A stretch of 64,000 bases of DNA from an uncultured Senegalimassilia sp. (lineage in GTDB: Bacteria > Actinomycetota > Coriobacteriia > Coriobacteriales > Eggerthellaceae). Both the position numbers and the translations under genes were made by a program. The notes under the pieces were generated by a model. It searched no databases. It had not been told where the DNA came from and saw only the letters and a list, made by a program, of their open reading frames with translations. The first letter of the stretch is position 1. Every line of letters begins with the position of its first letter. The stretch is taken from NCBI RefSeq assembly GCF_934630535.1, contig NZ_CAKTVU010000003.1:62001-126000 (forward strand). The letters are read 5' to 3'. Below are positions 19,194 to 28,313 of this stretch, one piece after another.

Positions 19194-19225
19194 AAAAAAG
19201 AAAAGGCCAGACAAAAAACGTCTGA
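19194..19225 (-). terminator. Terminator downstream of tRNA-Val
   Basis: On the minus strand GGTCAGAC pairs with GTCTGGCC around a T-rich loop and is followed by TTTTCTTTTTT. It begins 14 bp beyond the encoded CCA end of the tRNA. Confidence 0.85.
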
Positions 19226-19238
19226 CCTGCGGCTTTAA

Positions 19239-19313
19239 TGGTGGCCGGTACAGGATTTGAACCTGTGACCTTGTGCTTGTAAGGCACCTGCGCTCCCGCT
19301 GCGCCAACCGGCC
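19239..19313 (-). tRNA. tRNA-Val (anticodon UAC)
   Basis: The minus strand folds into a complete 75-nt cloverleaf. The acceptor arms are GGCCGGT/ACCGGCC and the D stem is GCGC/GCGC. The anticodon loop is CTTACAA with TAC at positions 34-36, and the T arm is ACAGG-TTCAAAT-CCTGT. CCA is encoded. The outermost pair of the anticodon stem is a G-A mismatch. Confidence 0.95.
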
Positions 19314-19863
19314 GGATGATTTCCCCGAATGGGTGACGCTTATTGTCGCACAAGAAACCCGCTTTCGCAAATACTGCACAACCCGCCGATGCCGCTGGGC
19401 TTGCCCGAGCTTGCCTTTTCGGGCCGGCGGGTTTTTGCATCGGGGCATTCCGCTGGGCCATACGGCTTGCGTTGCTTCGCGGGTTCGCGAATGCACAAGG
19501 GGCTGTCTGTCGCAACGCTTTTTGCGGTGCGGGGCAGTGAATATCGAGGGGCTGTCTGCTACAAGGCGATTCGCAGTGTGGAGTTCCTGGATGTCGAGGG
19601 GTTGCCTGCCGCAAGGTCTTTTGCGGACGGGAGTCGTGAACCTCGAGGTCGAGGGGCTATCTGCTACAAGGCTTTTCACGCTGCGGATTGGGCTGCTACC
19701 GGGGCTGCCTGCTTCTGTAAGCGCTTAGGGCGGGCGAGCGGGTTCCGCATGGCGTTGAATCGGACGGGCCTGCAAGGTTCTGGGGACAAGAGACGGTGCT
19801 ATCGGCAAGGGTTTCGCAAGATGGCGTTCCCATACTGGGTGATGCGAAGCGAAGGAGGTGCGC
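19314..19863. other. 550-bp region upstream of the Tad locus
   Basis: There is no credible gene. The centre holds the degenerate tandem repeat listed separately. The last 150 bp should contain the promoter of the Tad block, but I could not identify one with confidence. Confidence 0.5.
19498..19700 (+). repeat. Degenerate tandem repeat, four units of about 50 bp
   Basis: Units start at 19498, 19547, 19597 and 19652, giving spacings of 49, 50 and 55 bp. Each opens with AGGGGYTRYCTG followed by a CYRCAA-like segment and a TTTYGCRG-like block. The unit length is not a multiple of three throughout, and no reading frame stays open with family features, so it looks non-coding. Confidence 0.65.
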
Positions 19864-20517
19864 ATGAGACGGAACAAGACCGCTGCGGCGGGCGCGATAT
19901 GCGGCGTGCTGTGCGCGTTGTGCGTGCTCGCATATACCCAGTCGGTGCGCGGCGAGGCGGAGCGCGCACGTGCCGACGCCTTGGCCCGCTACGGTGGCGA
20001 TCAGGTGGAGGTATGCGTGGCAAAACGCGACATAGCCGCAGGTGAAACGGTTGATTCAGGAGCTGTGGAGATGCGCTTGTGGGTGGCTGACCTGTTGCCG
20101 CCCGAAGCGGTGCGGAAAGCGTCGGAGGTTGTGGGCGCGAAGGCATCTTCCACGGTGCTTTCCGGAGAGGTTCTTTCCGCAAGAAGGTTCGGCGCGGCAT
20201 CGTCGGCCATAGACGTGCCCGATGGCAAGGTTGCGATCAGCGTGCCTGCCAAGGACGTGCAGGCGGTGGGCGGTGCGGTGTCGGCGGGCTCGTCGGTGGA
20301 TGTATATGCCACGGGGAGCGCGGCAACGCAAGTGCTGGCTCGGGGCGTGAACGTGTTGGCGACCAGCGTCGGGACGGACGATCGGCAGGCGTCGGGATCT
20401 GCGTCGAAGGTGACGTGGGTGACGCTTGCCGTCGATCCAAACCAGGTCGAGGAGCTTGTATCGGCGGCTCAGAGAACCGAGCTGTATCTGACCTTGCCTG
20501 GTGCGGGTGCGCAGTGA
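19864..20517 (+). CDS. cpaB: Tad pilus assembly protein CpaB/RcpC (module 1)
   Basis: This 217-residue protein has an N-terminal hydrophobic anchor (AGAICGVLCALCVLAY) and an SAF domain (VEVCVAKRDIAAGETV through LSGEVLSARRF), followed by the RcpC/CpaB C-terminal fold (ISVPAKDVQAVGG...DVYAT). CpaB proteins are envelope components of Tad pilus machines. ATG 19864 has AAGGAGG 5 bp upstream. It is the first gene of the 20-kb Tad block. A second, longer CpaB lies at 33048. Confidence 0.85.
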   Translation: MRRNKTAAAGAICGVLCALCVLAYTQSVRGEAERARADALARYGGDQVEVCVAKRDIAAGETVDSGAVEMRLWVADLLPPEAVRKASEVVGAKASSTVLSGEVLSARRFGAASSAIDVPDGKVAISVPAKDVQAVGGAVSAGSSVDVYATGSAATQVLARGVNVLATSVGTDDRQASGSASKVTWVTLAVDPNQVEELVSAAQRTELYLTLPGAGAQ

Positions 20518-20549
20518 GAGAGGCTTTGAGACAAGCGGAAGGAGAGAGG

Positions 20550-22064
20550 ATGTCCATGCCGTTGGTGGCGCTGTGCGCCGATGAGGAATGCTTCCGGCAT
20601 CCGGAGCTGTTAGGCCTTGAGGGGGAGAACCTGCTGGCGCAGCAGTGGCTTATGCCGTTTACCTCCGCCGAGCAGGCGCGCGCGGCGCTGCGCGATGCGG
20701 CGAGCGTGCAGGAGGTGTGGGTCGTTTCCTGCGCCGATGTGGCGCCCATCAACCTTGCGGCCGCGCTGAAGCGCGATCGGCCCGGCAGGCGCGTATGCAT
20801 GCTGACGGCGCAGGAGTCGGGGTCGCTTCGATCAAGGACGACCGCGGCAGGCGTGGATGCGTCGCTGACCAGGCAGGCTTTCGTCGAGCGTTACGCGCAG
20901 TGCAAGCAGGTGGCCATGCGGGCGATCGAGTTGCAGGCGGGGATCGGCCCCGGGGCCGTTTGCGCACCGGCGGGGGAGGCTCCCCAGCAGCAGGCGACGT
21001 TCGGCGTCGCGTCTTCGATGACTTCCCCATACGGCGTGGCGACGACGCATTCGGCCGGCTTTTCGGAATCGCTTGAACGGGCGGGGGCGATGGTATCGCC
21101 TGCGGAGATGCGGCAGGGCGGATCGTATGCGTCGGCGAACGCCCAGTCGGCCCTTGCCGCTCCATCGGCAGCGAAGGACCTTGCTGCGACCGTTTCCCCC
21201 TATGGGGCCGTATCGGGGTTGGGGGCTTCTGGAAGCTCCTCGGCTTCAGCGGCGAACCCGCAGCGCCCGGCGGCGAAGGGCTTTTTGCTGCCGGTGGTGA
21301 GCGGTAGCGGGGGCGCGGGCAAAAGCGCGGTCGCCTTGTTGGCGGCACATGCTGCCCAGGGGCTGGGGCTGCGCACGCTGCTGCTCGATTTCGACCTGCA
21401 GTTCGGCGATATGGCCCAGCTCATGGGCGTGAAAAAGCCCCTGCGCATCGACGAGGTGCTTGCCCGGCCCGAGCGTCTGGCCGAGCTTTCCTGCGAAGGG
21501 AGGGTGCCGGCGCTGCTGGCGGCTCCGGAGCACGTGGACGCCGCCGAGGCGGTGGTTGCGCAGGCGCCGGCGCTTCTCGATGCCGTGCGCGAGCGTTTCG
21601 ACGTGATCGTGGCGAACACGGGCGGCGCGTGGGCCGAGCAGCATGCGGTGCTGTTGGAGCGCAGCTCGAAGGTGTTGTTCCTGGTCGATCAACGCGCCAC
21701 GTCGGTGCATGCGGCGCAGCGTGCGCTCGACCTGTGCGCCCGTTGCGGTATCGCCGTCAACCCTTTCCTGTTCACGCTGAACGGATGCGGCAAAGGGGCA
21801 CCGTTGTCGTCGATGGACGTGTCGTGCGCGCTTAAGGGGGCTCATGTGCGCGAGCTGCCCGATGGCGGCGCCGATGTGGAGGACCTTTTGGCGGCGGGGC
21901 TGGTCGGCGATCTGATCGACTCGCGTAACGAGCTGGTCGAAGGCATCGAGGAGCTTATGGCGGAGATGCTGCCCGGCGTATCGGCCGCTGCGACGTCTTC
22001 CCGCGAGGGGTCGGGCATGCCCTTCCTGCGCGGAAAACGTTCGCGCAAACGCAAGAAGGCCTGA
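20550..22064 (+). CDS. TadZ/CpaE-type ParA/MinD-like ATPase
   Basis: This 504-residue protein likely places the Tad machine at a cell site, as TadZ/CpaE proteins do. Residues 1-130 resemble a receiver domain without a recognisable phospho-acceptor. An Ala/Ser/Pro-rich linker follows. The ATPase domain has a P-loop SGSGGAGKSAV near residue 251, then LLLDFDLQFGDMAQLMG, a switch/Walker B-like VIVANTGG (the usual Asp is not evident) and a basic tail RGKRSRKRKKA. GAAGGAGAGAGG precedes ATG 20550. It is the only TadZ in the locus, so both modules probably share it. Confidence 0.83.
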   Translation: MSMPLVALCADEECFRHPELLGLEGENLLAQQWLMPFTSAEQARAALRDAASVQEVWVVSCADVAPINLAAALKRDRPGRRVCMLTAQESGSLRSRTTAAGVDASLTRQAFVERYAQCKQVAMRAIELQAGIGPGAVCAPAGEAPQQQATFGVASSMTSPYGVATTHSAGFSESLERAGAMVSPAEMRQGGSYASANAQSALAAPSAAKDLAATVSPYGAVSGLGASGSSSASAANPQRPAAKGFLLPVVSGSGGAGKSAVALLAAHAAQGLGLRTLLLDFDLQFGDMAQLMGVKKPLRIDEVLARPERLAELSCEGRVPALLAAPEHVDAAEAVVAQAPALLDAVRERFDVIVANTGGAWAEQHAVLLERSSKVLFLVDQRATSVHAAQRALDLCARCGIAVNPFLFTLNGCGKGAPLSSMDVSCALKGAHVRELPDGGADVEDLLAAGLVGDLIDSRNELVEGIEELMAEMLPGVSAAATSSREGSGMPFLRGKRSRKRKKA

Positions 22065-22066
22065 TC

Positions 22067-23395
22067 GTGACGCTGGCAGAGCGTGCGCAGGCGTTGGGCG
22101 CAAGCGGCGGCGAAAGCCGTGCGCCAACGGCGACGCTTGCGCGCTTGAAAGAGGACGTGCGCCTATTCGTGTCGGTTGATGACATAGCGGCGTTGATGGC
22201 CTTTGAGCCGGCTCGGGCGCGAAGCGAGCTTTTGGGGGCGTGCCGTCAGGCGTTCGCGCTGCCGGTGTGGCAGGGGGCGGATGCCCTGCGCCGATCGAGA
22301 TTGTCCGAGCAGCTGGTAGACGAGGTGTTCGGTTTCGGTCCTTTGCAGCCGTTGCTAGCCGATCCGACCATCACCGAGATCATGGTGAACGGCCCTGGCG
22401 ACGTGTTCTTCGAGCGGCAGGGGCGCCTTGTGCGCAGCGACCGGGCGTTTTCGAGCCAGGCCCAGCTTCGGGCGCTTATCGATCGCGTGCTCGGGCCGCT
22501 CGGCAGGCGCGTGGACGAGTCGTCGCCTATGGTGAACGCTCGCATGCCCGAAGGCCATCGCGTGCACGTGGTCATCCCCCCGCTTGCGCCCGACGGGCCG
22601 ATCGTCACGATCCGCAAGTTCACGCAGCGCGTGATAACGCTGCAGGAGATGGAGCGTTCCGGCTCGATCGACGGGCATTTGCGGCGCTTCCTGGAATGGG
22701 CGGTGCTTGCGCGCAAGAACGTGGTGGTGGCCGGTGGCACGGGCAGCGGCAAGACGACGTTGCTCAATGCGTTGTCGTGCTGCATTCCCGCAGGCGAGCG
22801 CATCGTGACCATCGAGGATACGGCTGAGCTGCGCTTTCTCGAGCATCCTCACGTGGTGCGCTTAGAGGCGCGCCCGCGCAACGCCGAGGGGGCGGGCGAG
22901 GTGACTATCCGCGATCTGGTGATCAACGCGTTGCGCATGCGCCCCGACCGCATCGTGGTGGGCGAGTGCCGCGGCGCGGAGGCGGTGGACATGCTCACCG
23001 CGATGAACACGGGCCACGACGGGTCGCTCACCACGCTGCATGCCAATTCCCCGCGCGATGTGCTTTCCCGCGTGGTGACCATGGTGCGCTACGGCGTCGA
23101 TCTGCCCGTGGACGTCATCGAGGCGAACGCGGCGAGCGCATTCGACGTGGTGGTGCAGACGTCGCGGGCGCTCAGCGGCAGACGGTGCGTGACCCACGTG
23201 TCGGAGCTTTCGTACGACCAACGCGAGAGAACCTGTTTTGTGAGGACGTTGTTCGAGCGGCGCTCGCCCGAGGAGGCGGGTCGGTGGCGGGCCCTGCCCG
23301 ATTGGGTGGACGACCTGCCGGAAACCATCGGGCTTGATGGGGAGGAGGTTTCGGAATGGAAACATCTTGCGTGTTCGGCGCCGCAGCGGCTATAG
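22067..23395 (+). CDS. tadA: Tad pilus secretion ATPase TadA/CpaF (module 1)
   Basis: This 442-residue type II/IV secretion ATPase powers pilin assembly. It has the N-terminal FGFGPLQPLLADPTITEIMVNGP region of CpaF proteins, the Walker A motif GGTGSGKTT near residue 223, an Asp box EDTAEL, the Walker B region DRIVVGECRGAEA and the His box TTLHANSPRD. It starts at GTG 22067, 2 bp after the TadZ stop, and its end overlaps the tadB start by 40 bp. Confidence 0.94.
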   Translation: MTLAERAQALGASGGESRAPTATLARLKEDVRLFVSVDDIAALMAFEPARARSELLGACRQAFALPVWQGADALRRSRLSEQLVDEVFGFGPLQPLLADPTITEIMVNGPGDVFFERQGRLVRSDRAFSSQAQLRALIDRVLGPLGRRVDESSPMVNARMPEGHRVHVVIPPLAPDGPIVTIRKFTQRVITLQEMERSGSIDGHLRRFLEWAVLARKNVVVAGGTGSGKTTLLNALSCCIPAGERIVTIEDTAELRFLEHPHVVRLEARPRNAEGAGEVTIRDLVINALRMRPDRIVVGECRGAEAVDMLTAMNTGHDGSLTTLHANSPRDVLSRVVTMVRYGVDLPVDVIEANAASAFDVVVQTSRALSGRRCVTHVSELSYDQRERTCFVRTLFERRSPEEAGRWRALPDWVDDLPETIGLDGEEVSEWKHLACSAPQRL

Positions 23396-24303
23396 CCGCG
23401 TTTTTCGGTGGCGAATTTTGCACCCGCGCAGTGTTGCGGCGCACCCGGCGTCGGAGGGCGGGCGAAGGCGGCATCGGGCAACATCTTGCGCGCAACGGCG
23501 TGCGCTGCGCCGATGGGGTTGCGCGACGCCTGCTTTCCGTGCCCAAGGTCTCCGCTCTTGCGGGCGATGCCCAAGCGGCGTTGCAGGGTCGCGGGGTGGT
23601 TTGCACGCCGCGAAGCCTGTGCTCGCTTGCCGTCGCGGCGGCAGCGGCGCTGGCGGTTTGCGTGGGCCTGGTATCGGCATCGCCGTTTGCCGGCGCCGCG
23701 GTGGCGGTCTTGGCCTGTGCCGTTGCGGTGGCGCGCATCCACGGCTGGCGCGATCGTCAGGAAGAGGCCTTGCGAGAGGCGGTGCCGGATGCGCTCCACG
23801 CCATGGGGTCGTGCTTTCAGGCGGGCTTTTCCCTGCTGCAGACGTTTCAGCAGCTTGCGGGCGAGATAAAGGGGCCGTTAGGGAAAAGGTTCGCAGCCTG
23901 TGCGCATCTGCTCGAGACGGGCCACGGCTCGAGCGAGGCTCTAGGGGCGCTGCGCGCGGGCGGGACGAGATCGGAGCTTGCGTTCGTGGCGGTGGCGCTC
24001 GATGTGCAGCACCAGGCGGGCGGCAGCATGCGCCCGGTGCTCGAGGCGGCGCGCGAGACGGTCGAAGGAGAGCTGGCTTTGCGCCGTGCATTACGGGTGC
24101 AGACGGCCCAGGCGCGGCTGTCGGCGCGCGTGGTCACGGTGATGCCTTTCGCCTTGGTTGCGGTGTTCTCGCTGGTGAGCAAAGGGTTTTTGAATCCGTT
24201 CCTGCACAGCCCGCTGGGATTGGGCCTGCTGGGCTTGGCGTGTGCGATGGAGGTTGCGGGCGTGCTCGCCGTGCGCCGCATGTTGAACGTGGAGGTGTCG
24301 TGA
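23356..24303 (+). CDS. tadB: Tad pilus inner-membrane platform protein TadB (module 1)
   Basis: This 315-residue protein carries the type II secretion F domain (EAVPDALHAMGSCFQAGFSLLQTFQQL) and hydrophobic segments at about residues 92-135 and 255-305. TadB and TadC form the membrane platform on which TadA acts. GGAGGAGG precedes the ATG. The start lies inside the end of tadA, and its TGA overlaps the next ATG, so translation is coupled. Confidence 0.88.
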   Translation: METSCVFGAAAAIAAFFGGEFCTRAVLRRTRRRRAGEGGIGQHLARNGVRCADGVARRLLSVPKVSALAGDAQAALQGRGVVCTPRSLCSLAVAAAAALAVCVGLVSASPFAGAAVAVLACAVAVARIHGWRDRQEEALREAVPDALHAMGSCFQAGFSLLQTFQQLAGEIKGPLGKRFAACAHLLETGHGSSEALGALRAGGTRSELAFVAVALDVQHQAGGSMRPVLEAARETVEGELALRRALRVQTAQARLSARVVTVMPFALVAVFSLVSKGFLNPFLHSPLGLGLLGLACAMEVAGVLAVRRMLNVEVS

Positions 24304-25226
24304 TGGTAAATGCGGCGGCGTTGCCCGCGATTGCGGGCATCCTCGGTGCGGCTTCGGGAGCGTGCCTGGGTTGGGCGGGCGCGAGATCGGTTCGCCGAGT
24401 CCGGGCGGCGAGGGCCCGCGCGCCTGATGGCGGGCGGGGGCAGGGCGGCGTGCAGGCGGGCGCATGCCTTTCGTACTTGGAAGGTCTGAGCAGGCGTTTG
24501 GCGTTGCGGGCCACCCGCCCGATGCTGCCCGTCGGCGCGTTGCGCCGTGCGCGTGCGCGCTTCGAGGAGCAGGTGGGCAAGGCCGGCCTTTCCGGGACGG
24601 TGTCGGCCCAGGCGTGTTGCGAGGGCGCGGTGCGCCTTGCCGCGGCGGGTGCGGCGGCGGGGGCGTTGTTGGGTTGCACGGCGTCGAACGAGCTTGCGGC
24701 GGTCGGTTGTATGGCGGGCGGCATAGCAGGTGCGGCTGCGCCGGGGCGCGCCGTCCGCGGCGCTCGGCGCCTGCGTGCCCAGGAGCTGGAACGCAGCATG
24801 TCGGAGATGTTGGAGGTGGTGGCGCTCGGCGTGCGCAGCGGGCTTTCGTTCGATCGCAGCCTGCAGCTGTACACGGGGCATTTCGATGATGGGCTGGCAC
24901 GCGAGTGCGCTGCGGCGCAACGGTCGTGGCAGGCGGGGCTTGCCACCCGCCAAGACGCTTTGCGCGCCTTGGCGCAAGGGTACGACAACCCGCTGTTCTC
25001 GCGCACGGTGTCGGCCATTATCCGCTCGCTGCGGTTCGGCACTTCGCTCGGCGAGGTGTTGGAGCAGTCGGCGGAGCAGGCTCGTGCGGCGCGAAAGGCG
25101 CAGGTGGAGGAGCGGGTGGCGAAGGCGCCCGTGAAGATGATGATCCCCACGGGGACGCTGATCTTGCCCGCCATGCTGCTTTTGGTGTTAGGGCCCGTGT
25201 TGTTGGAGCTTATGGAAGGGATATAG
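24303..25226 (+). CDS. tadC: Tad pilus inner-membrane platform protein TadC (module 1)
   Basis: This 307-residue protein has an N-terminal hydrophobic segment, a central pair of membrane segments, and the F-domain signature LEVVALGVRSGLSFDRSLQL. It ends with TGTLILPAMLLLVLGPVLLEL. The ATG is in a TGATG overlap with tadB. A much longer open frame extends upstream but would cover tadB in another frame. Confidence 0.87.
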   Translation: MVNAAALPAIAGILGAASGACLGWAGARSVRRVRAARARAPDGGRGQGGVQAGACLSYLEGLSRRLALRATRPMLPVGALRRARARFEEQVGKAGLSGTVSAQACCEGAVRLAAAGAAAGALLGCTASNELAAVGCMAGGIAGAAAPGRAVRGARRLRAQELERSMSEMLEVVALGVRSGLSFDRSLQLYTGHFDDGLARECAAAQRSWQAGLATRQDALRALAQGYDNPLFSRTVSAIIRSLRFGTSLGEVLEQSAEQARAARKAQVEERVAKAPVKMMIPTGTLILPAMLLLVLGPVLLELMEGI

Positions 25227-25228
25227 GC

Positions 25229-25444
25229 ATGGTTCGAGCGGTTATGGATGCGTATCGGCGGGCGTTGGCGAAGGCTACGTGCAAACTTGCCCGCCTTCAA
25301 CGCGGCGAGGACGGGCAGGGAACTACCGAGTACGCCATCTTGGTGGGCGTGCTGGTGGTGATAGCCATTATCGCCATAACGGTTTTCCGTCCGAAATTGC
25401 AGGAGCTGTGGGATGCGATTGCCGACGGAATCAACAGCCTGTAG
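25229..25444 (+). CDS. flp: Flp-type pilin (module 1 major pilin)
   Basis: This 71-residue prepilin is the likely fibre subunit of module 1. A basic leader of about 30 residues ends in EDG, followed by QGTTEYAILVGVLVVIAIIA. Cleavage after that Gly would put Glu at +5 and Tyr at +6, the Flp pilin rule for TadV-type peptidases. The mature subunit would be about 42 residues. It directly follows tadC (3-bp gap). No strong ribosome site is visible, so it may rely on coupling. Confidence 0.85.
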   Translation: MVRAVMDAYRRALAKATCKLARLQRGEDGQGTTEYAILVGVLVVIAIIAITVFRPKLQELWDAIADGINSL

Positions 25445-25649
25445 GAGGGTTGCATCACGCGATTGCGCAGGTCAGGCGACGGTTGAGTTCGCGCTGGTTG
25501 CCGTGGCGTTCCTTTCGGTCGTGCTTGGGATGGGCGCGCTTTGGCGCAGCGTCTCGGCGGGCGCGTTCGTCGATCATGCGCTGTCGTGCGCATCCCATTG
25601 CGTGGCGGGATCGTTGCCCGGGGCGCTGGCGGATGCGGTGCTGTATTAG
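25413..25649 (+). CDS. Small TadE-type pseudopilin
   Basis: This 78-residue protein has the prepilin motif CAGQATVEFALVAVAFLSVVL, where cleavage after Gly puts Glu at +5. The start ATG 25413 lies inside the pilin gene (32-bp overlap) with AGGAG 7 bp upstream. The mature product would be very short, so a minor pilin or initiator role is inferred. Confidence 0.65.
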   Translation: MRLPTESTACRRVASRDCAGQATVEFALVAVAFLSVVLGMGALWRSVSAGAFVDHALSCASHCVAGSLPGALADAVLY

Positions 25650-25677
25650 CTCTCGAGGTTCGCAAGGGGGGCGGGGC

Positions 25678-26187
25678 TTGGACGTTTTGCGCGTTGGCGA
25701 GCGCGGGCAGGCGACCGTGGAGGCGGCGTTTCTCATCCCGGTCCTGTTCACGGTGCTGTTGCTGTCCGTGCAGCCCGGCATGGTCCTGTACGACCGGATG
25801 GTCATGCAGGCGGCGGCAAGCGATGCGTGCAGGCTTGCCGCCGTCAAGACCGATGCCGTAGGCGATTCGTCGCAGGCCGTTGAGGCGTTCGTCCGCCATA
25901 GGCTGGGCGCCATCCCGCCCGTCCCCTGCTTTCACGTGCACGAGGGAGGTTGCAGTTGGGAGGTGTCCGTGCAAGGGGATGAGCGCTCGGAGAAGGTGAG
26001 CGTGGAGGTTGTCGGCAAGATCAAGCCGCTGCCGTTTTTGGACGCGGGCGCCGTGCTGTTCGGTATGACCGACGGCGATGGGCTGTTGACGGTGAAGGCC
26101 CGTTGCGAGCGGGCGACGCAGCCCGAGTGGGTTGCGGGCAGCCCGCAGGGGCTTGACCCCGAGGCTTGGATAGGAGCTTGGCTATGA
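25678..26187 (+). CDS. TadE-type pseudopilin
   Basis: This 169-residue protein has the motif GQATVEAAFLIPVLFTVLLL near its N-terminus (Glu at +5 after Gly) and a soluble C-terminal part with Cys residues (CFHVHEGGCSW). The start is uncertain: TTG 25678, after a GGGGGGCGGGG run, is the best candidate because no ATG or GTG lies before the motif. It ends in an ATGA overlap with the next gene. Confidence 0.72.
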   Translation: MDVLRVGERGQATVEAAFLIPVLFTVLLLSVQPGMVLYDRMVMQAAASDACRLAAVKTDAVGDSSQAVEAFVRHRLGAIPPVPCFHVHEGGCSWEVSVQGDERSEKVSVEVVGKIKPLPFLDAGAVLFGMTDGDGLLTVKARCERATQPEWVAGSPQGLDPEAWIGAWL

Positions 26188-28313
26188 GCGTGCCTCACAA
26201 GATGGCGCAGGCGTTTTCCCTGCGGGACGAGGACGGGATGACCACGGTCGGCATGGTGGTGTCGCTTCTGCTGGCGCTGTCGATGATCTTCTCGTCGGCC
26301 CAGGTGTACCGGATCCAATCCGTGTCATCGCGCGTGCAGTCGGTGGCCGATGCCGGCGCGCTTGCGGCGGGCAACGTGGTGGCGGAGTTCATGGTGGCGG
26401 TGCGCGTGTGCGATTCCGTGGCCCTGTCCTTGTCGCTGACCAGCTTGACGTCCACGGGTTTGGGAATCGTCGCATGTTGCGTTCCCGGCGGGCAGGGCGT
26501 GGGCGCCAAGCTGCTCGAGGCCGGCGCACGCGTGGCAGATGCCCGTGACTCGTTCTCGAAGACCGCTTCCGAGGGTTTGACGCGCGTTCAGAAGGCCCTC
26601 CCTTTTTTGGCGGCGGCCAGCGCGGCGTCGGTTGCGCAGGGAAACGGATCGAACGGGTCCGATTACACGGCGCTCGCTTTGCTGGTGCCCGATTCCGTCG
26701 AGGATATCCGGGTGCCGCAAGAGGACGCTCGCGCCAAGCAAGCTCGCGAAGACGCGCTTGACCAGGCCGAGGAGGTAAAGGAGCTGGCGCAGCGGGCCGA
26801 GGAGGCGGCCGTGCGGGCCCAAGACGCCAAGCAGCGCGCCTTCGAGCATGATTGCGGCGCCCGTCCGGGCTGGTGCATGGCCGAGCGCGCCGAGACCTTG
26901 GCGCATATGACGGGCGCGCAAAACCCGGTGTACTCGAGCGTGGATGCGTGGTCGTTTTCCGTAGCGCTTCGTCGGGCGCAGGCGTATTACCCGGCGCGTC
27001 TGGCGGTCGAGCGGCCCGAGGACGGCAGCGTGCAGGCTCAGGCGCAGTCGGCGTTGCGCAAGCGTTTCTACGCCTTCGCCGCACAGGAGGTGTCGCGCGG
27101 ATATGTCAGGGAGGGCGATTCGTTCGAGGCCCTGTTCCCGCATTTGCCCGCCAATACCGCGCAGATGCGGGAGACTGAGTTGTTCACGCAAGCGGTGTAT
27201 CCGGTGGGCGTAGCGGACGGCTCCCCTGTTCTGCATGCGTGGGATGGCTGCCCGAAGGCGGTGGGGTCGTCGTCGAGGGCCTCTCTTCGCGATATGGAGG
27301 CGGGCGCGTGGGAGACGTGCTCCGAATGCGGCTTCACGGCGGCAAGCCTTGGCAAGGTGGCGGCAGCCTCCACGTCGATAGGCAACGGCTTCGAGCACCA
27401 CTATGAGCAGGTGGCGCTTGCCGCCGAGGAATACCAAAAGGCACTTGAAGAGGGGGCGCCGGCGAAGCAGGAGGCGAAAAACCGCGTGTCCAAGCTGCTC
27501 GACCAGTTGCGCGATGCTTGTTTAAGCGTGGGATCGTTTCGCATCGATGCGGATCCGCCCGGAGGCAAGGGGGTGGTCTGCCTTGCGGTGAATACGGGCC
27601 CCGATGCCCCCGACAAGGGGTTCGAGTCCGCGTTTGTGCAGGCGAGCGGTCAGCTAGGGTGCCGCGTGGCGATATCGGCGGCAACGCTGGTGGCCGATCC
27701 GTCCGGCGAGGGCCGAAGCGTCATCGCCTCTTTGACCGATGGCTTTGCGTCGGATTCGGCGCTTGCAGGGGTGTTGGGAGCCGCGGCGGGCGTTTGGTCG
27801 GGGGCGCTAAGCGCCTATGCCGACGGGCAATCGGCGCTGGATACGGCGGTTCGCGAGGGTTTGGGGGGTTTGCCCCTTATAAGCGCCTCCGGTTTGGGGG
27901 ATTGGGCCGCCGATGCGCTTTCGGACGCGTTTCGCGTCGTGGGGCTTCAGCCGGCGAACCTGGATGCGCTGCGTCCGGCAACGGTGAACACGGCGCACGT
28001 CGCGCAGGCCGGCGACGGGGCGTTTTGCGCCCGTTTGCTCGAGGTGAAGCGGCAGGCGGTCGAGCATCCGCTCATGTCCAACGACGTGTTCTCGTCGGTG
28101 GTCGGCGCCGTTCGCAGGGATGTGCTGCAGCGTTTCGATGCGTGGGGCGATTCCGTGGAAGTGGCGACCATCGACATAGGCGGCGTTCAGGTGCCTGTAA
28201 CGGTGGCCCTACCCCCGGCGGTGAAGGAGTACGCCTCGGACGCCATCGGGGCTGTGGCCGACAAGCTTCTGTCCGTGTACGCGAGTGTGACGGGATTGCG
28301 GCAATGGGATTGA
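26184..28313 (+). CDS. Large TadG-like pilus assembly protein
   Basis: This 709-residue protein has a short N-terminus, one hydrophobic segment (MTTVGMVVSLLLALSMIFSSA, about residues 19-39) and a large extracytoplasmic part. The segment is followed by VQSVADAGALAAGNVVAEF, the pattern with which TadG-like proteins continue. Residues about 185-225 are a charged coiled coil rich in Ala, Glu and Lys. A cysteine cluster (CPKAVG, TCSECGF) lies near residues 355-385. AGGAG stands 9 bp before ATG 26184. TadG proteins are thought to sit across the envelope or at the pilus base; this copy is unusually large. Confidence 0.72.
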   Translation: MSVPHKMAQAFSLRDEDGMTTVGMVVSLLLALSMIFSSAQVYRIQSVSSRVQSVADAGALAAGNVVAEFMVAVRVCDSVALSLSLTSLTSTGLGIVACCVPGGQGVGAKLLEAGARVADARDSFSKTASEGLTRVQKALPFLAAASAASVAQGNGSNGSDYTALALLVPDSVEDIRVPQEDARAKQAREDALDQAEEVKELAQRAEEAAVRAQDAKQRAFEHDCGARPGWCMAERAETLAHMTGAQNPVYSSVDAWSFSVALRRAQAYYPARLAVERPEDGSVQAQAQSALRKRFYAFAAQEVSRGYVREGDSFEALFPHLPANTAQMRETELFTQAVYPVGVADGSPVLHAWDGCPKAVGSSSRASLRDMEAGAWETCSECGFTAASLGKVAAASTSIGNGFEHHYEQVALAAEEYQKALEEGAPAKQEAKNRVSKLLDQLRDACLSVGSFRIDADPPGGKGVVCLAVNTGPDAPDKGFESAFVQASGQLGCRVAISAATLVADPSGEGRSVIASLTDGFASDSALAGVLGAAAGVWSGALSAYADGQSALDTAVREGLGGLPLISASGLGDWAADALSDAFRVVGLQPANLDALRPATVNTAHVAQAGDGAFCARLLEVKRQAVEHPLMSNDVFSSVVGAVRRDVLQRFDAWGDSVEVATIDIGGVQVPVTVALPPAVKEYASDAIGAVADKLLSVYASVTGLRQWD

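Noticed and set aside
19498..19700. CRISPR array
   Set aside because: The units are degenerate throughout, spacers are not distinct from repeats, and no cas gene is near.
19329..20045. 238-codon plus-strand frame and several minus-strand frames over the tandem repeat
   Set aside because: The units differ in length by non-multiples of three, the products are not repetitive in register, and one frame runs into cpaB in another phase.
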